Translations under genes and position numbers: made by a program | Shown: positions 53,496 through 64,000 of the stretch, piece after piece | Layout of the letters: each line of letters starts with the position of its first letter | Numbering within the stretch: position 1 is the stretch's first letter | Notes under the pieces: generated by a model | Seen by the model: only the letters and a program-made list of their open reading frames with translations | Told to the model about the DNA's origin: nothing | The model's database searches: none | DNA from: Limnohabitans sp. MMS-10A-178 | GTDB lineage: Bacteria > Pseudomonadota > Gammaproteobacteria > Burkholderiales > Burkholderiaceae_C | NCBI RefSeq assembly: GCF_003063375.1 | Contig: NZ_NERY01000001.1 | Span: 1,116,001-1,180,000 of the forward strand | Direction: 5' to 3' | Length of the DNA stretch: 64,000 bases

Positions 53496-55187
53496 TCATT
53501 CGGCTGAATCGTTGTTGTCCAACTTGGCACGCAACAGAGCGCCCAAGCTGGTGGTGCCAGCGTTTTCGCGTGAAGACTGTTGGCTCAAGTTGGCCATGGC
53601 TTCACTTTGATCGGCAGCATCTTTGGCCTTGATAGACAACTGGATGTTGCGTGTCTTGCGATCGACGTTGACGACCACGGCTGTGACTTCGTCGCCTTCT
53701 TTCAGCAAGCTGCGAGCATCTTCCACGCGATCGCGTGAAATTTCGCTGGCGCGCAAGTAACCAATGATGTCGTCGCCCAAATCGATTTCAGCGCCGCGAG
53801 CGTCAACAGTCTTGACCTTACCGGTGACTGTTTGGCCCTTGTCGTTCACTGTCACGAAAGTGGTGAATGGGTCGCCGTCGAGCTGTTTGATGCCCAAGCT
53901 GATGCGCTCGCGCTCAACGTCAACTGCCAACACGATGGCTTCAACGTCTTGACCCTTCTTGTAGTTGCGAACAGCGGCTTCGCCGGTTTCGTTCCATGAC
54001 AAGTCGGACAAGTGAACCAAACCGTCGATGCCAGCGGCCAAGCCCACGAACACACCGAAGTCGGTGATGGACTTGATGGGGCCTTTGACGCGGTCGCCAC
54101 GCTTGGTGTTTTGAGCAAACTCTTGCCAAGGGTTGGCACGGCACTGCTTCATGCCCAAGCTGATGCGGCGCTTGTCTTCGTCGATTTCCAAAACCATGAC
54201 TTCGACTTCGTCGCCCAATGACACGATCTTGGAAGGTGCCACGTTCTTGTTGGTCCAGTCCATTTCAGAGACGTGCACCAAGCCTTCGATGCCTGGCTCG
54301 AGTTCGACAAACGCGCCGTAGTCGGCGATGTTGGTGATCTTGCCGAACATGCGGGTGCTTTGTGGGTAGCGGCGGTTGACGCCCATCCAAGGATCGTCGC
54401 CCATTTGCTTGAGGCCCAAGGACACGCGGTTTTTCTCGGTGTCGAACTTGAGGATCTTGGCGGTAATTTCTTGACCAGCTTGCACCACTTCTGAAGGGTG
54501 ACGAACACGGCGCCATGCCATGTCGGTGATGTGCAGCAAACCATCGATGCCGCCCAAGTCAACGAATGCACCGTATTCGGTGATGTTCTTGACCACACCG
54601 TGAACGACTGAACCTTCGCGGAGGTTTTCCATCAGTTTGGCGCGCTCTTCGCCCATCGAAGCTTCGACCACAGCACGGCGTGATAAAACGACGTTGTTGC
54701 GCTTGCGGTCCAACTTGATGACCTTGAATTCCATGGTCTTGTTTTCGTACGGTGACAGGTCTTTGGTAGGACGTGTGTCAACCAATGAGCCTGGCAAGAA
54801 AGCACGAATGCCGTTGACCAAAACAGTGAGGCCGCCTTTGACTTTGCCGCTGGTGGTGCCAGTGACGAATTCGCCGGATTCCAAGGCTTTTTCCAATGAC
54901 AACCATGATGCCAAACGCTTGGCAGTGTCACGGCTCAAAATGGTGTCGCCGTAGCCGTTCTCGATAGAGCCAATGGCTACAGACACGAAGTCGCCCACTT
55001 GGACTTCGATTTCGCCCAGATCTGATTTGAATTCTTCCAGGGGTACGTAGGCTTCAGATTTGAGGCCGGCGTTAACAACCACGAAGTTGTGTTCGATGCG
55101 AACAACTTCAGCGGTGATCACTTCGCCTGGGCGCATTTCCGTGCGCTTCAGTGATTCTTCAAATAGGGCTGCAAAAGATTCTGACAT
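53496..55187 (-). CDS. rpsA: 30S ribosomal protein S1
   Basis: A 563-residue ribosomal protein with six S1 RNA-binding domains, the form of most Proteobacteria. It begins [51 protein letters not shown]. Repeated S1 units are easy to see: [82 protein letters not shown]. It captures mRNA at the 30S subunit. In E. coli it represses its own translation. A 178-base gap with a large inverted repeat separates it from aroA-cmk upstream. Confidence 0.97.
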   Translation of the reverse strand: MSESFAALFEESLKRTEMRPGEVITAEVVRIEHNFVVVNAGLKSEAYVPLEEFKSDLGEIEVQVGDFVSVAIGSIENGYGDTILSRDTAKRLASWLSLEKALESGEFVTGTTSGKVKGGLTVLVNGIRAFLPGSLVDTRPTKDLSPYENKTMEFKVIKLDRKRNNVVLSRRAVVEASMGEERAKLMENLREGSVVHGVVKNITEYGAFVDLGGIDGLLHITDMAWRRVRHPSEVVQAGQEITAKILKFDTEKNRVSLGLKQMGDDPWMGVNRRYPQSTRMFGKITNIADYGAFVELEPGIEGLVHVSEMDWTNKNVAPSKIVSLGDEVEVMVLEIDEDKRRISLGMKQCRANPWQEFAQNTKRGDRVKGPIKSITDFGVFVGLAAGIDGLVHLSDLSWNETGEAAVRNYKKGQDVEAIVLAVDVERERISLGIKQLDGDPFTTFVTVNDKGQTVTGKVKTVDARGAEIDLGDDIIGYLRASEISRDRVEDARSLLKEGDEVTAVVVNVDRKTRNIQLSIKAKDAADQSEAMANLSQQSSRENAGTTSLGALLRAKLDNNDSAE

Positions 55188-55291
55188 TCAAGTTCCTAAT
55201 CCGCAAAAAGGTCTGACGACAGCGGTATTGCGTCGTTAACAAGGCAAGATGCGGCGGTTGTTTGCGTTTTCACGCGGGTTAAGTTGATGAA

Positions 55292-55333
55292 CCACAAGAC
55301 ATGTGCGCAAGCAGCGCGGAGGGTGTCTTGTGG
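55292..55333 (-). promoter_or_regulatory. Large inverted repeat in the rpsA leader
   Basis: CCACAAGACA and its exact reverse complement TGTCTTGTGG are 22 bases apart, with an inner GCGC-AAGCA-GCGC hairpin. It lies 105-146 bases upstream of the rpsA start on the minus strand. No T run follows, so it is not a terminator. It may be an mRNA structure for autoregulation of S1. Confidence 0.45.
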
Positions 55334-55365
55334 GCCTCTGGCAAGTTCTCTGTTTAACTTTTAGA

Positions 55366-57393
55366 TCAAACAGGGAAGTCTTGTTTGCTTTGCCACCAGT
55401 CAAGGACTTGGGTGACCGATTGTTCGATGCCCAAATCTGAGTTGTCTAGCAGCATTGCGTCTTGCGCTGGCTTTAAGGGCGCCACGCTACGGGAACTGTC
55501 CCGCAGGTCGCGAGCCTCTAAGTCAGCCCGAAGATCGGCGATTTTAGCCTGAAAACCTTTAGAAATCAATTGCTTATAGCGCCTGTCGGCTCTTTTTGCG
55601 GCGCTGGCGGTCAAAAACACCTTCAAAGGCGCACCAGGAAAGATGACGGTGCCCATGTCGCGGCCGTCTGCCAGCAGTCCGGGCAGGCGCTGAAAACTGT
55701 GCTGCAGGGCCACCAAAGCCACCCGAACGGCGGGCAAAGTGGACACTTTGGAGGCATTCATGCCGCCTTCTTCGCTGCGGATGGCGTCGGTCACATCTTG
55801 CTCATTGAGCAAGACTTTGTCGCCGTCAAAACGCACAGGCAGTTTTTCGGCCATGGCCGCAATGGCGGCTTCATTGGCGGGCTCCAGGCTGAAGCCTGCC
55901 TGCAACGCGGCATAAGCCGTGACGCGATACAGGGCGCCAGAGTCAAGGTAGTGGTAGCCCAAACGTTGTGCCACCAAGCTAGACAAAGTGCCTTTGCCCG
56001 AAGCGGTGGGGCCATCGATGCAAATGACAGGGATGCGTTCAGCGGGTGTTTGCGACAAAGAGAACAACCCTTCGAAATAATCTGGAAATGTTTTGGCCAC
56101 GCACTTGGGGTCTTCAATGCGCACGGCTCGTTGGTCGGCGTTGAAGGCGGCCAAAGAGAAGCACATGGCCACACGGTGATCGTCGTAGGTGTGAATGCTA
56201 GCGGCTTGCCATTGGCCAGTTGGGATTGGGTGAATGCGCAACCAATCGGGGCCTTCTTCCACTTGGGCGCCCAACTTGCGCGCTTCTTTGGCCATGGCCG
56301 CAATGCGATCGGTTTCCTTCACACGCCAGCTGGCAATGTTGCGCAGGGTGCTAGGACCGTCGGCATACAGGGCCATAACGGCCAAGGTCATGGCGGCATC
56401 GGGAATGTGATTGCAGTCTAAGTCGATGGCTTTGAGGGGCCATGCACCACGCTTGATTTCTAACCAGTTGGGGCCACTTTCAATGTGTGCGCCCATTTGT
56501 GCTGCGGCATCCATGAAGCGAATGTCGCCTTGAATGGAGGATGCGCCCACCCCTTGAATGCGAACGGCTTGGTCGGTTGCCGCCAAGGTACCCAAGGCGA
56601 TGAAATAACTGGCCGATGACGCATCGGCTTCGACATGAATTTCACCAGGCGAGGTGTAGTGGCTGCCGGCAGAAATGGTGAAACGTTGCCAACCATCGCG
56701 TTTGACCTTGATGCCGTAGCGCGCCAACAAGTTCAGGGTGATTTCAATGTAAGGCTTGGAAATGAGTTCTCCCACCACTTCAATCACGATGTCTTTTTGT
56801 GCCGCCAAAGGCAAGGACATGAGAAGTGCGGTGAGGAACTGGCTTGACACATCGCCGCGCACTTGAATGGGTTTATCGAGTTGCAGTTGCGGTGAGCGCA
56901 CACGCAAAGGCGGATAGCCTTCGTTACCCAAATAATCAATGTGACAACCCAAGAGGCGCAGCGCATCGACCAAATCGCCAATGGGCCGTTCGTGCATGCG
57001 CGGCACACCTTTGAGTGTGAAGTCGCCACCCATGACCGCCAATGCCGCCGTCAGCGGGCGCATGGCCGTACCGGCATTGCCCATAAATAACTCAATGGCT
57101 TCTGAAGGCTTTTTGAAGCCTGCCGATTGTCCGTTGGCAGTGCTTTGTCCTAAGCCCGAAATGCAAACGCTGTTCGTGCCTGCCTTGGATTCAACGCCAC
57201 AGCCCAGTTGGCGCAAGGCAGCCAACATCACGCGGGTGTCATCTGAATCTAAGAGGTCGTGAACCCATGTGCTTCCTGCACACAGCGCAGACAACAGCAA
57301 CACGCGATTGGAAATACTTTTGGAGCCAGGCAAAGTGACAGTGCCGCCTGCTTGTTGCAAAGAGGGAAGGTCGAGAAACGCGGTGGCAAACAT
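55366..57393 (-). CDS. aroA-cmk: Fused 3-phosphoshikimate 1-carboxyvinyltransferase (AroA) and cytidylate kinase (Cmk)
   Basis: A 675-residue two-enzyme protein. Residues 1 to about 445 are AroA (EPSP synthase), which makes EPSP from shikimate-3-phosphate and [13 protein letters not shown] at 21-30, NAGTAMRP at 106-113, [10 protein letters not shown] near 255, [12 protein letters not shown] near 359. Residues 455-675 are Cmk, which phosphorylates CMP and dCMP: P-loop GPTASGKGT at 461-469, [27 protein letters not shown]. The junction has a short linker ([13 protein letters not shown]). One start, one stop, no frame break. It lies between tyrA and rpsA; separate aroA and cmk genes in this order are common in related genomes. 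It starts ten bases after tyrA. Confidence 0.95.
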   Translation of the reverse strand: MFATAFLDLPSLQQAGGTVTLPGSKSISNRVLLLSALCAGSTWVHDLLDSDDTRVMLAALRQLGCGVESKAGTNSVCISGLGQSTANGQSAGFKKPSEAIELFMGNAGTAMRPLTAALAVMGGDFTLKGVPRMHERPIGDLVDALRLLGCHIDYLGNEGYPPLRVRSPQLQLDKPIQVRGDVSSQFLTALLMSLPLAAQKDIVIEVVGELISKPYIEITLNLLARYGIKVKRDGWQRFTISAGSHYTSPGEIHVEADASSASYFIALGTLAATDQAVRIQGVGASSIQGDIRFMDAAAQMGAHIESGPNWLEIKRGAWPLKAIDLDCNHIPDAAMTLAVMALYADGPSTLRNIASWRVKETDRIAAMAKEARKLGAQVEEGPDWLRIHPIPTGQWQAASIHTYDDHRVAMCFSLAAFNADQRAVRIEDPKCVAKTFPDYFEGLFSLSQTPAERIPVICIDGPTASGKGTLSSLVAQRLGYHYLDSGALYRVTAYAALQAGFSLEPANEAAIAAMAEKLPVRFDGDKVLLNEQDVTDAIRSEEGGMNASKVSTLPAVRVALVALQHSFQRLPGLLADGRDMGTVIFPGAPLKVFLTASAAKRADRRYKQLISKGFQAKIADLRADLEARDLRDSSRSVAPLKPAQDAMLLDNSDLGIEQSVTQVLDWWQSKQDFPV

Positions 57394-57403
57394 GTTGGCG
57401 TCT

Positions 57404-58288
57404 TTATTCTTCTGAATGCTTGTTGGCGCCCATGCGCCAATTGAAACGCAAATCGCTGGCTTGTCGGATCATGTCTTCAAGGGCTTGAGGCTCGTTGGCG
57501 CGAATTGCTTTTTCAAAGTCGTTCAGTGCCTCTTTGAAGTGGCTGATTTGAAACAAGACCTGCTCGCGGTTGGTGGTCAAAATGTCGCGCCAGATCACTG
57601 GATCACTGGCAGCAATGCGTGAGAAATCTCGGAAGCCAGGGCCACCCAGTGCAATTAGGTCTGTTCCGTTGTGCTGTTGAAAAATACCGCGAATGATGGC
57701 GTAGGACAATACATGAGGCAGATGGCTGACAGCTGCAAATGCCGCATCGTGTGAGGCAGGTGTGAGCTCTGTGATGTAGCTGCCTAAGCTTTTCCAAATT
57801 TGTTTGGCCAACAGTACTTGTGGCGCGCCTGAGCTGGCCATGGGCGTGATAATTAAAGCGCGGTCTTTGTACAGGTCTGCATCGGAATGTTCTACGCCAG
57901 CCACCTCTTTGCCGGCTATGGGATGAACTGGCACGAAGCAATGCAGTTTGTCACCCAATGTGTTGAGTGCCGCAGCCACAATGTCTGATTTGGTTGAACC
58001 CACATCCATCAAAAGCGCATCTGGTTTCAAGGCAGGGGCAATGGCTTTGAAGCAAGCTTCGGTGGCCGTCACAGGCACTGCCAATAAAACCAAATCGGCC
58101 TCCGATACCGCTTGCTCAATGCTGTTGACCGCAAGGTCAATGACGCCCATGCTGAGGGCCTTTTGGCGCGACGATTCAGAAGCACTGTAGCCCACGATGT
58201 GAGGCGCCCAGCCAGCCATGCGAGCGGCCAAAGCAAACGAGCCGCCCATCAGACCGCAGCCAATGAGAGCGACTTTTTTGAATTTCAT
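57404..58288 (-). CDS. tyrA: Prephenate dehydrogenase
   Basis: A 294-residue NAD-dependent enzyme that turns prephenate into 4-hydroxyphenylpyruvate for tyrosine. The Rossmann start is [23 protein letters not shown], with a catalytic His in [23 protein letters not shown] took the ATG at 58288 because it overlaps the pheA stop (ATGA) and starts exactly at the Rossmann fold; the frame continues upstream only as a pheA shadow. It comes between pheA and aroA-cmk in the aromatic operon and has no fused chorismate mutase or ACT domain. Confidence 0.93.
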   Translation of the reverse strand: MKFKKVALIGCGLMGGSFALAARMAGWAPHIVGYSASESSRQKALSMGVIDLAVNSIEQAVSEADLVLLAVPVTATEACFKAIAPALKPDALLMDVGSTKSDIVAAALNTLGDKLHCFVPVHPIAGKEVAGVEHSDADLYKDRALIITPMASSGAPQVLLAKQIWKSLGSYITELTPASHDAAFAAVSHLPHVLSYAIIRGIFQQHNGTDLIALGGPGFRDFSRIAASDPVIWRDILTTNREQVLFQISHFKEALNDFEKAIRANEPQALEDMIRQASDLRFNWRMGANKHSEE

Positions 58289-59382
58289 TCCGAAATGGGG
58301 TAGGAACCCAACACCTTGTAGAAGGCACACAGGCCTTGCAGTTCTTGCAAGGCCGCTGCCACATGGGGCTGTGAAATGTGGCCTTGAATGTCGATGTAGA
58401 AATAGTATTCCCATTGACCCGATTTGGCCGGGCGAGATTCAAAGCGCGTCATCGATACGCTGTTGTTCTTAAGGGGCATGAGCAAGTCATGCACAGCGCC
58501 TGGTTTGTTGGGCACAGAGACCACCAAGCTGGTGCAGTCTTTGCCAGACACTGGTGGCGTGGCCAATGTTTGTGGCAAGCAGATGACGGCAAAGCGTGTG
58601 CGGTTGGTGGCTTCGTCTTGAATTGCGTGCGCCACAATGTGCAGTCCAAACTGCGATGCTGCACGCTCGCTGGCAATGCCGGCCCAAGCAGGATTTGTAG
58701 CGGCCAAGCGAGCGCCCTCGGCATTGCTAGAAACCGCGCGGCGCTCTGCGTGTGGAAGGTGTTGGGTGAGCCAATTTTGGCATTGAGCCAGCGCTTGCGG
58801 ATGTGCGAGCACCACCTCAATGTCTTTGAGGTGGTCGGTTTGACGCAGCAAATTGTGGCGAACCAACAGACTCACTTCGCCTATGACATGCACCGGTGAA
58901 CGCAAGAACAAATCGAGCGATCTGGCCACCACGCCTTCAGTTGAATTTTCCATGCCCACCACGCCGTACTGCGCTGTGCCTGCGGCCGTGGCATGAAAAA
59001 CTTCGTCAAAGTTGTTGCAGTAAATGAGGCTGGCCGCACTGCCAAAAAATTCAACGGCCGCTTGTTCGCAGAAGGTGCCTTGCGGGCCAAGCACTGCAAC
59101 GCGCTGTGGCGCCTCTAGGGCCAAACATGCCGACATGATTTCGCGCCAAATGGAGGCCACATGGGCATTGTGCAAAGGCCCTTGATTGGCCTTTTCAATT
59201 TTGGCAATGACCTGCGCCACGCGATCGGGACGAAAGAAGGGCGAGCCTTCGGCGCGTTTGATTTCACCCACTTTTTCAGCCACTTTGGCGCGCTGGTTCA
59301 GCAAGCTCAAGAGCTGCTGATCGAGCGAGTCAATTTGAATGCGCAGTTCGCCCAAAGCGTCTGATTGAATAGGTTGCGTCAT
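58285..59382 (-). CDS. pheA: Chorismate mutase / prephenate dehydratase (P-protein)
   Basis: A 365-residue bifunctional enzyme. Residues 1-95 are AroQ-type chorismate mutase (LGELRIQIDSLDQQLLSLLNQRAKVAEKVGEIKR). About 100-275 is prephenate dehydratase (VAVLGPQGTFCEQAAVEFFG, VVGMENSTEGVV and the catalytic Thr in NRTRFAVICL). About 280-355 is an ACT domain with ESRPAKS, the phenylalanine-binding regulatory site. I took the ATG at 59382; the longer frame starts at a TTG. It follows serC by 42 bases and overlaps tyrA by ATGA. Confidence 0.96.
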   Translation of the reverse strand: MTQPIQSDALGELRIQIDSLDQQLLSLLNQRAKVAEKVGEIKRAEGSPFFRPDRVAQVIAKIEKANQGPLHNAHVASIWREIMSACLALEAPQRVAVLGPQGTFCEQAAVEFFGSAASLIYCNNFDEVFHATAAGTAQYGVVGMENSTEGVVARSLDLFLRSPVHVIGEVSLLVRHNLLRQTDHLKDIEVVLAHPQALAQCQNWLTQHLPHAERRAVSSNAEGARLAATNPAWAGIASERAASQFGLHIVAHAIQDEATNRTRFAVICLPQTLATPPVSGKDCTSLVVSVPNKPGAVHDLLMPLKNNSVSMTRFESRPAKSGQWEYYFYIDIQGHISQPHVAAALQELQGLCAFYKVLGSYPISE

Positions 59383-59424
59383 GTTGAGTTCAGTCAAGAA
59401 AGTCAAACGCTTGAACGATTTTGT

Positions 59425-60531
59425 TCAAGCCTGTTTTGTTTCGAAATCTTGGAGGTAAGACACCAGCGCCTGCACGCCTTCCAGTGGCATGGCGTTGTAA
59501 ATACTGGCGCGCATACCGCCCACAGATTTATGGCCTTTGAGTTGCAGCAAGCCGCGGGCTTTGGCGCCCGCTAAGAAAGCATCGTTGCGTGACTCATCAC
59601 GCAGGTAGAACGGAATGTTCATGCGCGAGCGGCATGATTTGTCAACACGATTTTCGTACAGCTGGGATTGATCAAGGTAATCGTAAAGCAACTTGGCTTT
59701 GGCCATGTTGCGCTGCTCCATGGCGGCTACACCTTTCATGCCATTTTCTGTTTGTGATTTCAACCATTTGAAAACCAAACCTGCAATGTAGATGGAATAA
59801 GTGGGAGGCGTGTTGTACATGGAGCCGTTGTCGGCCACCATTTTGTAATTGAACGCACTGGGGCAATGTTTCATGGCTTTGCCCAACAGGTCTTCTCGCA
59901 CCACCACCAAAGTGAGACCTGCGGGGCCTAGGTTCTTTTGTGCGCCACCAAATGCCAAGCCCACTTTGGACCAATCGATGCTGCGCGAGGCAACGTGAGA
60001 CGAAAAATCAATGACCAAGGGGGCGTTGCTGCCCAGGGCCTTCAGGTCGGGCAGCGCATTGAATTCAACACCATCGATGGTCTCGTTGGTGCAAACATGT
60101 ACATAGTTTGCGTTGGCGCTTAACTGCCATTCAGCAGGAGAGGGGATGGTGGTGAACTTGGTGCTTTGAGCGCTGGCCGCCAAATATGGCTTGCAAAACT
60201 GAGCTGCCTCTTTGAATGACTTTTGGCTCCAGGTGCCGGTAAGCACAAAATCGACCGTGCCTTCTTGAGACAAATTCAAAGGCACGATGGCATTTTCGGC
60301 AATGCCGCCGCCTTGCATGAACAGAATTTTGAAGTGGCTCGGTATTGCCAACAATTCACGCAGATCGGATTCTGCTTCTTCGTAAATAGCCGTGAACTCT
60401 TTGCCGCGGTGGCTCATTTCCATCACGCCCATGCCGCTGCCATGCCAGTCCAGCATTTCACTGGCGGCCTGAATCAAGACGGCATCGGGAATGGCGGCAG
60501 GGCCGGCAGAGAAGTTGAACGGTCGTGTCAT
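59425..60531 (-). CDS. serC: Phosphoserine aminotransferase
   Basis: A 368-residue PLP enzyme for serine synthesis (and for pyridoxine via 4-phosphohydroxythreonine). The start [18 protein letters not shown] and the Schiff-base lysine Lys199 in [22 protein letters not shown] are canonical. The C-terminus has [25 protein letters not shown]. Its start overlaps the gyrA stop by ATGA, tying serine and aromatic biosynthesis to gyrase in one transcript. Full length. Confidence 0.97.
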   Translation of the reverse strand: MTRPFNFSAGPAAIPDAVLIQAASEMLDWHGSGMGVMEMSHRGKEFTAIYEEAESDLRELLAIPSHFKILFMQGGGIAENAIVPLNLSQEGTVDFVLTGTWSQKSFKEAAQFCKPYLAASAQSTKFTTIPSPAEWQLSANANYVHVCTNETIDGVEFNALPDLKALGSNAPLVIDFSSHVASRSIDWSKVGLAFGGAQKNLGPAGLTLVVVREDLLGKAMKHCPSAFNYKMVADNGSMYNTPPTYSIYIAGLVFKWLKSQTENGMKGVAAMEQRNMAKAKLLYDYLDQSQLYENRVDKSCRSRMNIPFYLRDESRNDAFLAGAKARGLLQLKGHKSVGGMRASIYNAMPLEGVQALVSYLQDFETKQA

Positions 60532-63185
60532 TCAGCAGAACCACTTTCGCCGGCATCGCCCTCTGCATCAGCGGCGCCTTCGTTTGCATCGTCTTGCACA
60601 TTGGCATCGTTTTCCACAATGCGTTGTAAGCCAGACAATTTGGCACCATCGTCTAAACCGATCAGGGTGACACCTTGTGTGGCGCGACCCAATTCGCGAA
60701 TTTCAGAAACACGGGTGCGAACCAACACACCGGTGTCGGTGATGAGCATGATTTCGTCGTCTGCATGAACTAAGGTGGCGGCAACCACCTTGCCATTGCG
60801 CTCAGATTGCTGGATGGCAATCATGCCTTTGGTGCCGCGACCATGGCGTGTGTATTCGGTGATGGAAGTGCGTTTGCCGTAGCCGTTTTCAGTGGCAGTC
60901 AAAACGCTTTGCTGTTCATCTTCGGCCACCAACATGGCAATCACGCTTTGTGTCTCGTCCAACATCATGCCGCGCACACCGCGTGCATTGCGGCCCATGG
61001 GGCGCACATCGTTTTCATCAAAACGAACAGCTTTGCCGCCGTCGCTAAACAGCATCACATCGTGCTTGCCGTCTGTGAGGGCTGCACCAATGAGGAAGTC
61101 GCCTTCGTCCAAGTCAACGGCAATGATGCCGGCCTTGCGAGGGTTGCTGAATTCATCAAGCGATGTTTTCTTCACGGTGCCCATAGAGGTGCCCATGAAC
61201 ACATAGTGATCGGCGGGGAAGCTGCGCATGTCGCCCGTCAAGGGCAAGACCACATTGATCTTTTCGCCTTCTTGCAATGGGAACATGTTGACGATGGGGC
61301 GGCCGCGTGAACCGCGCGAACCTGCAGGTACTTCCCATACTTTGAGCCAATACAAACGGCCGCGGTTGGAGAAGCACAAGATGTAATCGTGCGTGTTGGC
61401 AATGAAGAGCTGGTCGATCCAGTCGTCTTCTTTGGTGGCGGTAGCTTGCTTGCCGCGACCACCACGTTTTTGGGCGCGGTATTCAGACAAAGGCTGGCTC
61501 TTGATGTAACCGCTGTGCGACAAAGTGACAACCATGTCGGTGGGGGTGATCAGGTCTTCGGTAGCCAAGTCTTGCGCATTGTTTTCAATGAAGCTGCGAC
61601 GCGCGCCAATTTTGGTTTGGCCAAACTCTTGGCGCAACTCACCCAACTCTTCACCAATGATGGTGGACACGCGCTCAGGCTTGGCCAAGATGTCGAGCAA
61701 GTCTTCAATTTCAGACATCACTTCTTTGTACTCAACCACAATCTTGTCTTGTTCCAGACCGGTCAAGCGTTGCAAGCGCATTTGCAAAATTTCTTGCGCT
61801 TGCGTGTCGCTCAGGCGGTACAAGCCGTCGTTGCCCATGCCAAATTCTTTTTCTAAACCATCGGGGCGATAGTCGTCGGCATTGACAGCGCCACCATCGG
61901 CGCGCGTGCGTGTGAGCATTTCGCGAACCAATTTGCTGTCCCAGCGGCGGGTCATCAATTCGGCTTTGGCCACTGGCGGTGTGGGTGCATTGCGGATGAT
62001 GGCAATGAACTCATCGATGTTGGCCAAGGCAACAGCCAAACCTTCGAGCACGTGACCGCGCTCGCGCGCTTTGCGCAGTGTGAACACGGTGCGACGTGTG
62101 ACCACTTCGCGGCGGTGTTGCAAGAACACGCTGATGAGGTCTTTCAGGTTGCACAACTTAGGTTGGCCATCAATGAGGGCCACCATGTTGATACCAAAGG
62201 TGTCTTGGAGTTGTGTCTGTTTGTACAGATTGTTGAGCACCACCTCGGGCACTTCACCGCGCTTGAGTTCAATGACCAAGCGCATGCCCGATTTGTCGGA
62301 CTCGTCTTGAATGTGGCTGATGCCTTCGATCTTTTTCTCGTGAACCAATTCGGCCATGCGCTCTTGCAAGGTTTTCTTGTTCACTTGGTAGGGTAGTTCG
62401 TCCACCACGATGCACTGACGCTGGCCTTTGTCGATGTCTTCAAAGTGGCACTTGGCGCGCATCACCACACGGCCACGGCCTGTGCGGTAGCCTTCTTTGA
62501 CACCGCTGATGCCATAAATGATGCCAGCCGTCGGAAAGTCGGGCGCAGGAATAATTTCCATCAACTCTTCGATGCTGGCTTCGGGGTTGCGCAGCATGTG
62601 CAAGCAAGCGTCAACCACTTCGTTCAAATTGTGCGGTGGAATGTTGGTGGCCATGCCCACCGCAATACCGCCAGAGCCATTCACCAACAGGTTGGGAATG
62701 CGGCTGGGCAACACCAAAGGTTCTTTTTCAGAGCCGTCGTAATTGGGTCCAAAGTCGACGGTCTCTTTGTCGATGTCGGCCAACATTTCGTGCGCAATTT
62801 TGGCCAAGCGAATTTCGGTGTATCGCATGGCCGCAGCGTTGTCGCCGTCGACCGATCCAAAGTTGCCTTGACCATCCACCAACATGTGACGCATGGAGAA
62901 ATCTTGCGCCATGCGAACGATGGTGTCATAGACAGATTGGTCGCCGTGGGGGTGATATTTACCAATGACGTCACCCACAATACGCGCTGATTTTTTGTAG
63001 GCGCGGTTCCAGTCGTTGTTGAGCTCGTGCATGGCAAACAACACACGGCGGTGCACCGGCTTGAGGCCGTCTCGTGCGTCGGGCAAAGCGCGTCCCACAA
63101 TCACGCTCATGGCGTAGTCGAGGTAACTGCGGCGCATTTCCTCTTCTAGACTGATGGGGAGGGTTTCTTTAGCAAACTGGGTCAT
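60528..63185 (-). CDS. gyrA: DNA gyrase subunit A
   Basis: An 885-residue type II topoisomerase subunit that cuts and rejoins DNA. The catalytic Tyr is in [17 protein letters not shown]. The quinolone-resistance region reads [11 protein letters not shown], with Gln83, Ser84 and Asp87 by E. coli numbering, so the usual Ser/Thr83 is replaced by Gln. The GyrA box is QKRGGRG, followed by the beta-pinwheel, then an acidic tail ([21 protein letters not shown]). It is the first gene of a long operon down to aroA-cmk and overlaps serC by ATGA. It is divergent from ompA. Confidence 0.97.
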   Translation of the reverse strand: MTQFAKETLPISLEEEMRRSYLDYAMSVIVGRALPDARDGLKPVHRRVLFAMHELNNDWNRAYKKSARIVGDVIGKYHPHGDQSVYDTIVRMAQDFSMRHMLVDGQGNFGSVDGDNAAAMRYTEIRLAKIAHEMLADIDKETVDFGPNYDGSEKEPLVLPSRIPNLLVNGSGGIAVGMATNIPPHNLNEVVDACLHMLRNPEASIEELMEIIPAPDFPTAGIIYGISGVKEGYRTGRGRVVMRAKCHFEDIDKGQRQCIVVDELPYQVNKKTLQERMAELVHEKKIEGISHIQDESDKSGMRLVIELKRGEVPEVVLNNLYKQTQLQDTFGINMVALIDGQPKLCNLKDLISVFLQHRREVVTRRTVFTLRKARERGHVLEGLAVALANIDEFIAIIRNAPTPPVAKAELMTRRWDSKLVREMLTRTRADGGAVNADDYRPDGLEKEFGMGNDGLYRLSDTQAQEILQMRLQRLTGLEQDKIVVEYKEVMSEIEDLLDILAKPERVSTIIGEELGELRQEFGQTKIGARRSFIENNAQDLATEDLITPTDMVVTLSHSGYIKSQPLSEYRAQKRGGRGKQATATKEDDWIDQLFIANTHDYILCFSNRGRLYWLKVWEVPAGSRGSRGRPIVNMFPLQEGEKINVVLPLTGDMRSFPADHYVFMGTSMGTVKKTSLDEFSNPRKAGIIAVDLDEGDFLIGAALTDGKHDVMLFSDGGKAVRFDENDVRPMGRNARGVRGMMLDETQSVIAMLVAEDEQQSVLTATENGYGKRTSITEYTRHGRGTKGMIAIQQSERNGKVVAATLVHADDEIMLITDTGVLVRTRVSEIRELGRATQGVTLIGLDDGAKLSGLQRIVENDANVQDDANEGAADAEGDAGESGSAE

Positions 63186-63207
63186 GAGGGGTCGGGCGCA
63201 CTGGGTG

Positions 63208-63238
63208 AAAGACTGTCATTTTAGGTCTAAAGACTGTC
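63208..63238. repeat. Direct repeat of 10 bp, two helical turns apart, in the gyrA promoter region
   Basis: AAAGACTGTC occurs at 63208-63217 and again at 63229-63238, 21 bp start to start. Between them, on the minus strand, lies TAAAAT (63223-63218), a plausible gyrA -10 box with a poor -35. The repeats flank it, one upstream and one at the RNA start. Confidence 0.5.
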
Positions 63239-63412
63239 GTTGATTTGCAACACATTGGTGGGATTGCTAAGTTGGTAGATAAGGGCTTTTCCTCATATTG
63301 GGGATTTGGCTTAGAGCTATGGCACAATGAATTCAACGTTTTGGGTGATGGTCATTCAAATCGTCTCTTTTCTCGCAGGATGTCTGCGGTATTAATCCCC
63401 ATGAGGAGAACC

Positions 63413-64000
63413 ATGAAAAAATTCAACAAAGTGGCATTGGTGTTGGCTTCAGTCACCTTGGCAAGCGCAGCAAGCGCTCAATCCGTATCCAACTGGCGCG
63501 ACAGTGCCGGTACTGCTTGGAAAAACGGTACAAATGATCTCTGCTGGAGAGACGCTTCCTGGACGCCTGCTACAGCCGCTGCTGGTTGCGATGGCGCCAT
63601 TGTTCCACCTAAGGCTGCTCCAGCTCCCGCACCCGCTCCAGCTCCCGCACCAAGAGCAGCTGCGCCTGCACCCGCTCCTGCAGCAAAACCTGCACCAGCA
63701 CCAGCACCAATACCCCCAGCACCTCCCCCAGCTGCAGCCACCAAAGTGACTTACGCTGCTGACACCTTCTTTGACTTTAACAAATCAGCTTTGAAAGCTG
63801 ACGGCAAAGCCAAGTTGGACGATTTGGTTGGCAAAGTCAAAGCCATCAACCTCGAAGTGATCATTGCTGTGGGTCACACTGACTCTGTTGGCGCTGACGC
63901 CTACAACCAAGCTTTGTCTGTCAAGCGTGCTGACGCTGTCAAGGCTTACTTGGTAACCAAAGGCATCGAGAAAAACCGCGTTTACACAGAAGGCAAGGGC
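63413..64000 (+). CDS. OmpA-family outer membrane / peptidoglycan-binding protein (N-terminal part, partial)
   Basis: The first 196 residues of a gene that runs off the window. A signal peptide covers 1-22 (MKKFNKVALVLASVTLASAASA). Residues 23-57 hold a short conserved segment with two Cys, NWRDSAGTAWKNGTNDLCW, and CDG. An Ala/Pro-rich linker (about 63-107) follows. The OmpA-like domain starts near 115 (ADTFFDFNKSALKADGKAKLDDLV, VGHTDSVGADAYNQALSVKRADAVKAYLV) and binds peptidoglycan. No N-terminal beta-barrel is present, so it is the periplasmic-tether form. GAGGAG lies five bases before the ATG. It is divergent from gyrA. Confidence 0.93.
   Translation, partial: MKKFNKVALVLASVTLASAASAQSVSNWRDSAGTAWKNGTNDLCWRDASWTPATAAAGCDGAIVPPKAAPAPAPAPAPAPRAAAPAPAPAAKPAPAPAPIPPAPPPAAATKVTYAADTFFDFNKSALKADGKAKLDDLVGKVKAINLEVIIAVGHTDSVGADAYNQALSVKRADAVKAYLVTKGIEKNRVYTEGKG

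Noticed and set aside
58289..58414. N-terminal extension of tyrA
   Set aside because: Lies wholly within the end of pheA; the Rossmann fold starts at the ATG at 58288.
63478..63744. Minus-strand frame of Gly-Ala repeats
   Set aside because: It is the complement of the Ala/Pro-rich linker of the OmpA-family gene; its low complexity comes from the real gene.

Overview
The window looks like a chromosomal segment from a betaproteobacterium of the order Burkholderiales, most likely a Comamonadaceae relative. The reasons are the gene order gyrA-serC-pheA-tyrA-aroA/cmk-rpsA-ihfB-lapA-lapB, the several Bug/TctC-type binding proteins, a BPSS1780-family membrane protein, and homoserine kinase beside polA. 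GC content appears moderate. I saw no rRNA, tRNA, CRISPR array, integrase or insertion sequence. No gap between genes exceeds about 300 bases.

Layout. 1-5415: uptake proteins. The end of one BMP-family binding protein and a complete second BMP protein flank an M16 zinc peptidase, followed by an orphan Bug/TctC binding protein. 5567-10813: dcd, an RhlE-type DEAD-box helicase, a TonB-dependent receptor and an alpha/beta hydrolase. 10802-14872: a tripartite tricarboxylate transporter operon (TctC-TctB-TctA order) and GMP reductase. 15052-25234: uvrD, slyD, a BPSS1780 protein, thrB, polA, a NUDIX protein, a class I amidotransferase-like peptidase and a ZIP metal transporter. 25259-28198: a sulfurtransferase, a DMT permease and a Rieske oxygenase alpha subunit. 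28375-31423: the isoprenoid cluster xseB-ispA-dxs. 31512-35029: a TRAP transporter whose TakP-like binding protein is encoded convergently to its permeases. 35171-46271: a molybdenum/tungsten island. It holds a ModE-like regulator with a periplasmic-binding-like domain, a tungstate ABC transporter (tupB-tupC-tupA), and, convergent to it, a seven-gene coxS-L-M-D-E-G-xdhC operon for a form II molybdenum hydroxylase. 46371-51440: rdgC, a fused HyuA-HyuB (5-oxoprolinase/hydantoinase) gene and a ComEA-like protein. 51561-63185: the lapB/lapA/ihfB/rpsA/aroA-cmk/tyrA/pheA/serC/gyrA block, all on the minus strand. 63413-64000: the start of an OmpA-family protein.

How the genes work together. The island at 35-46 kb is the most coherent accessory system: oxyanion sensing and import beside a molybdopterin enzyme together with its AAA/VWA maturation pair and XdhC. 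Its large subunit carries AYRGAGR, not the CO-dehydrogenase active-site motif, so its substrate is unknown. The gyrA-to-aroA/cmk block couples aromatic amino acid and serine synthesis with gyrase and ribosomal protein S1. Most genes in operons overlap by ATGA. Several divergent gaps carry clear inverted repeats, and two leaders (guaC, ihfB) place an intrinsic terminator just ahead of the gene.
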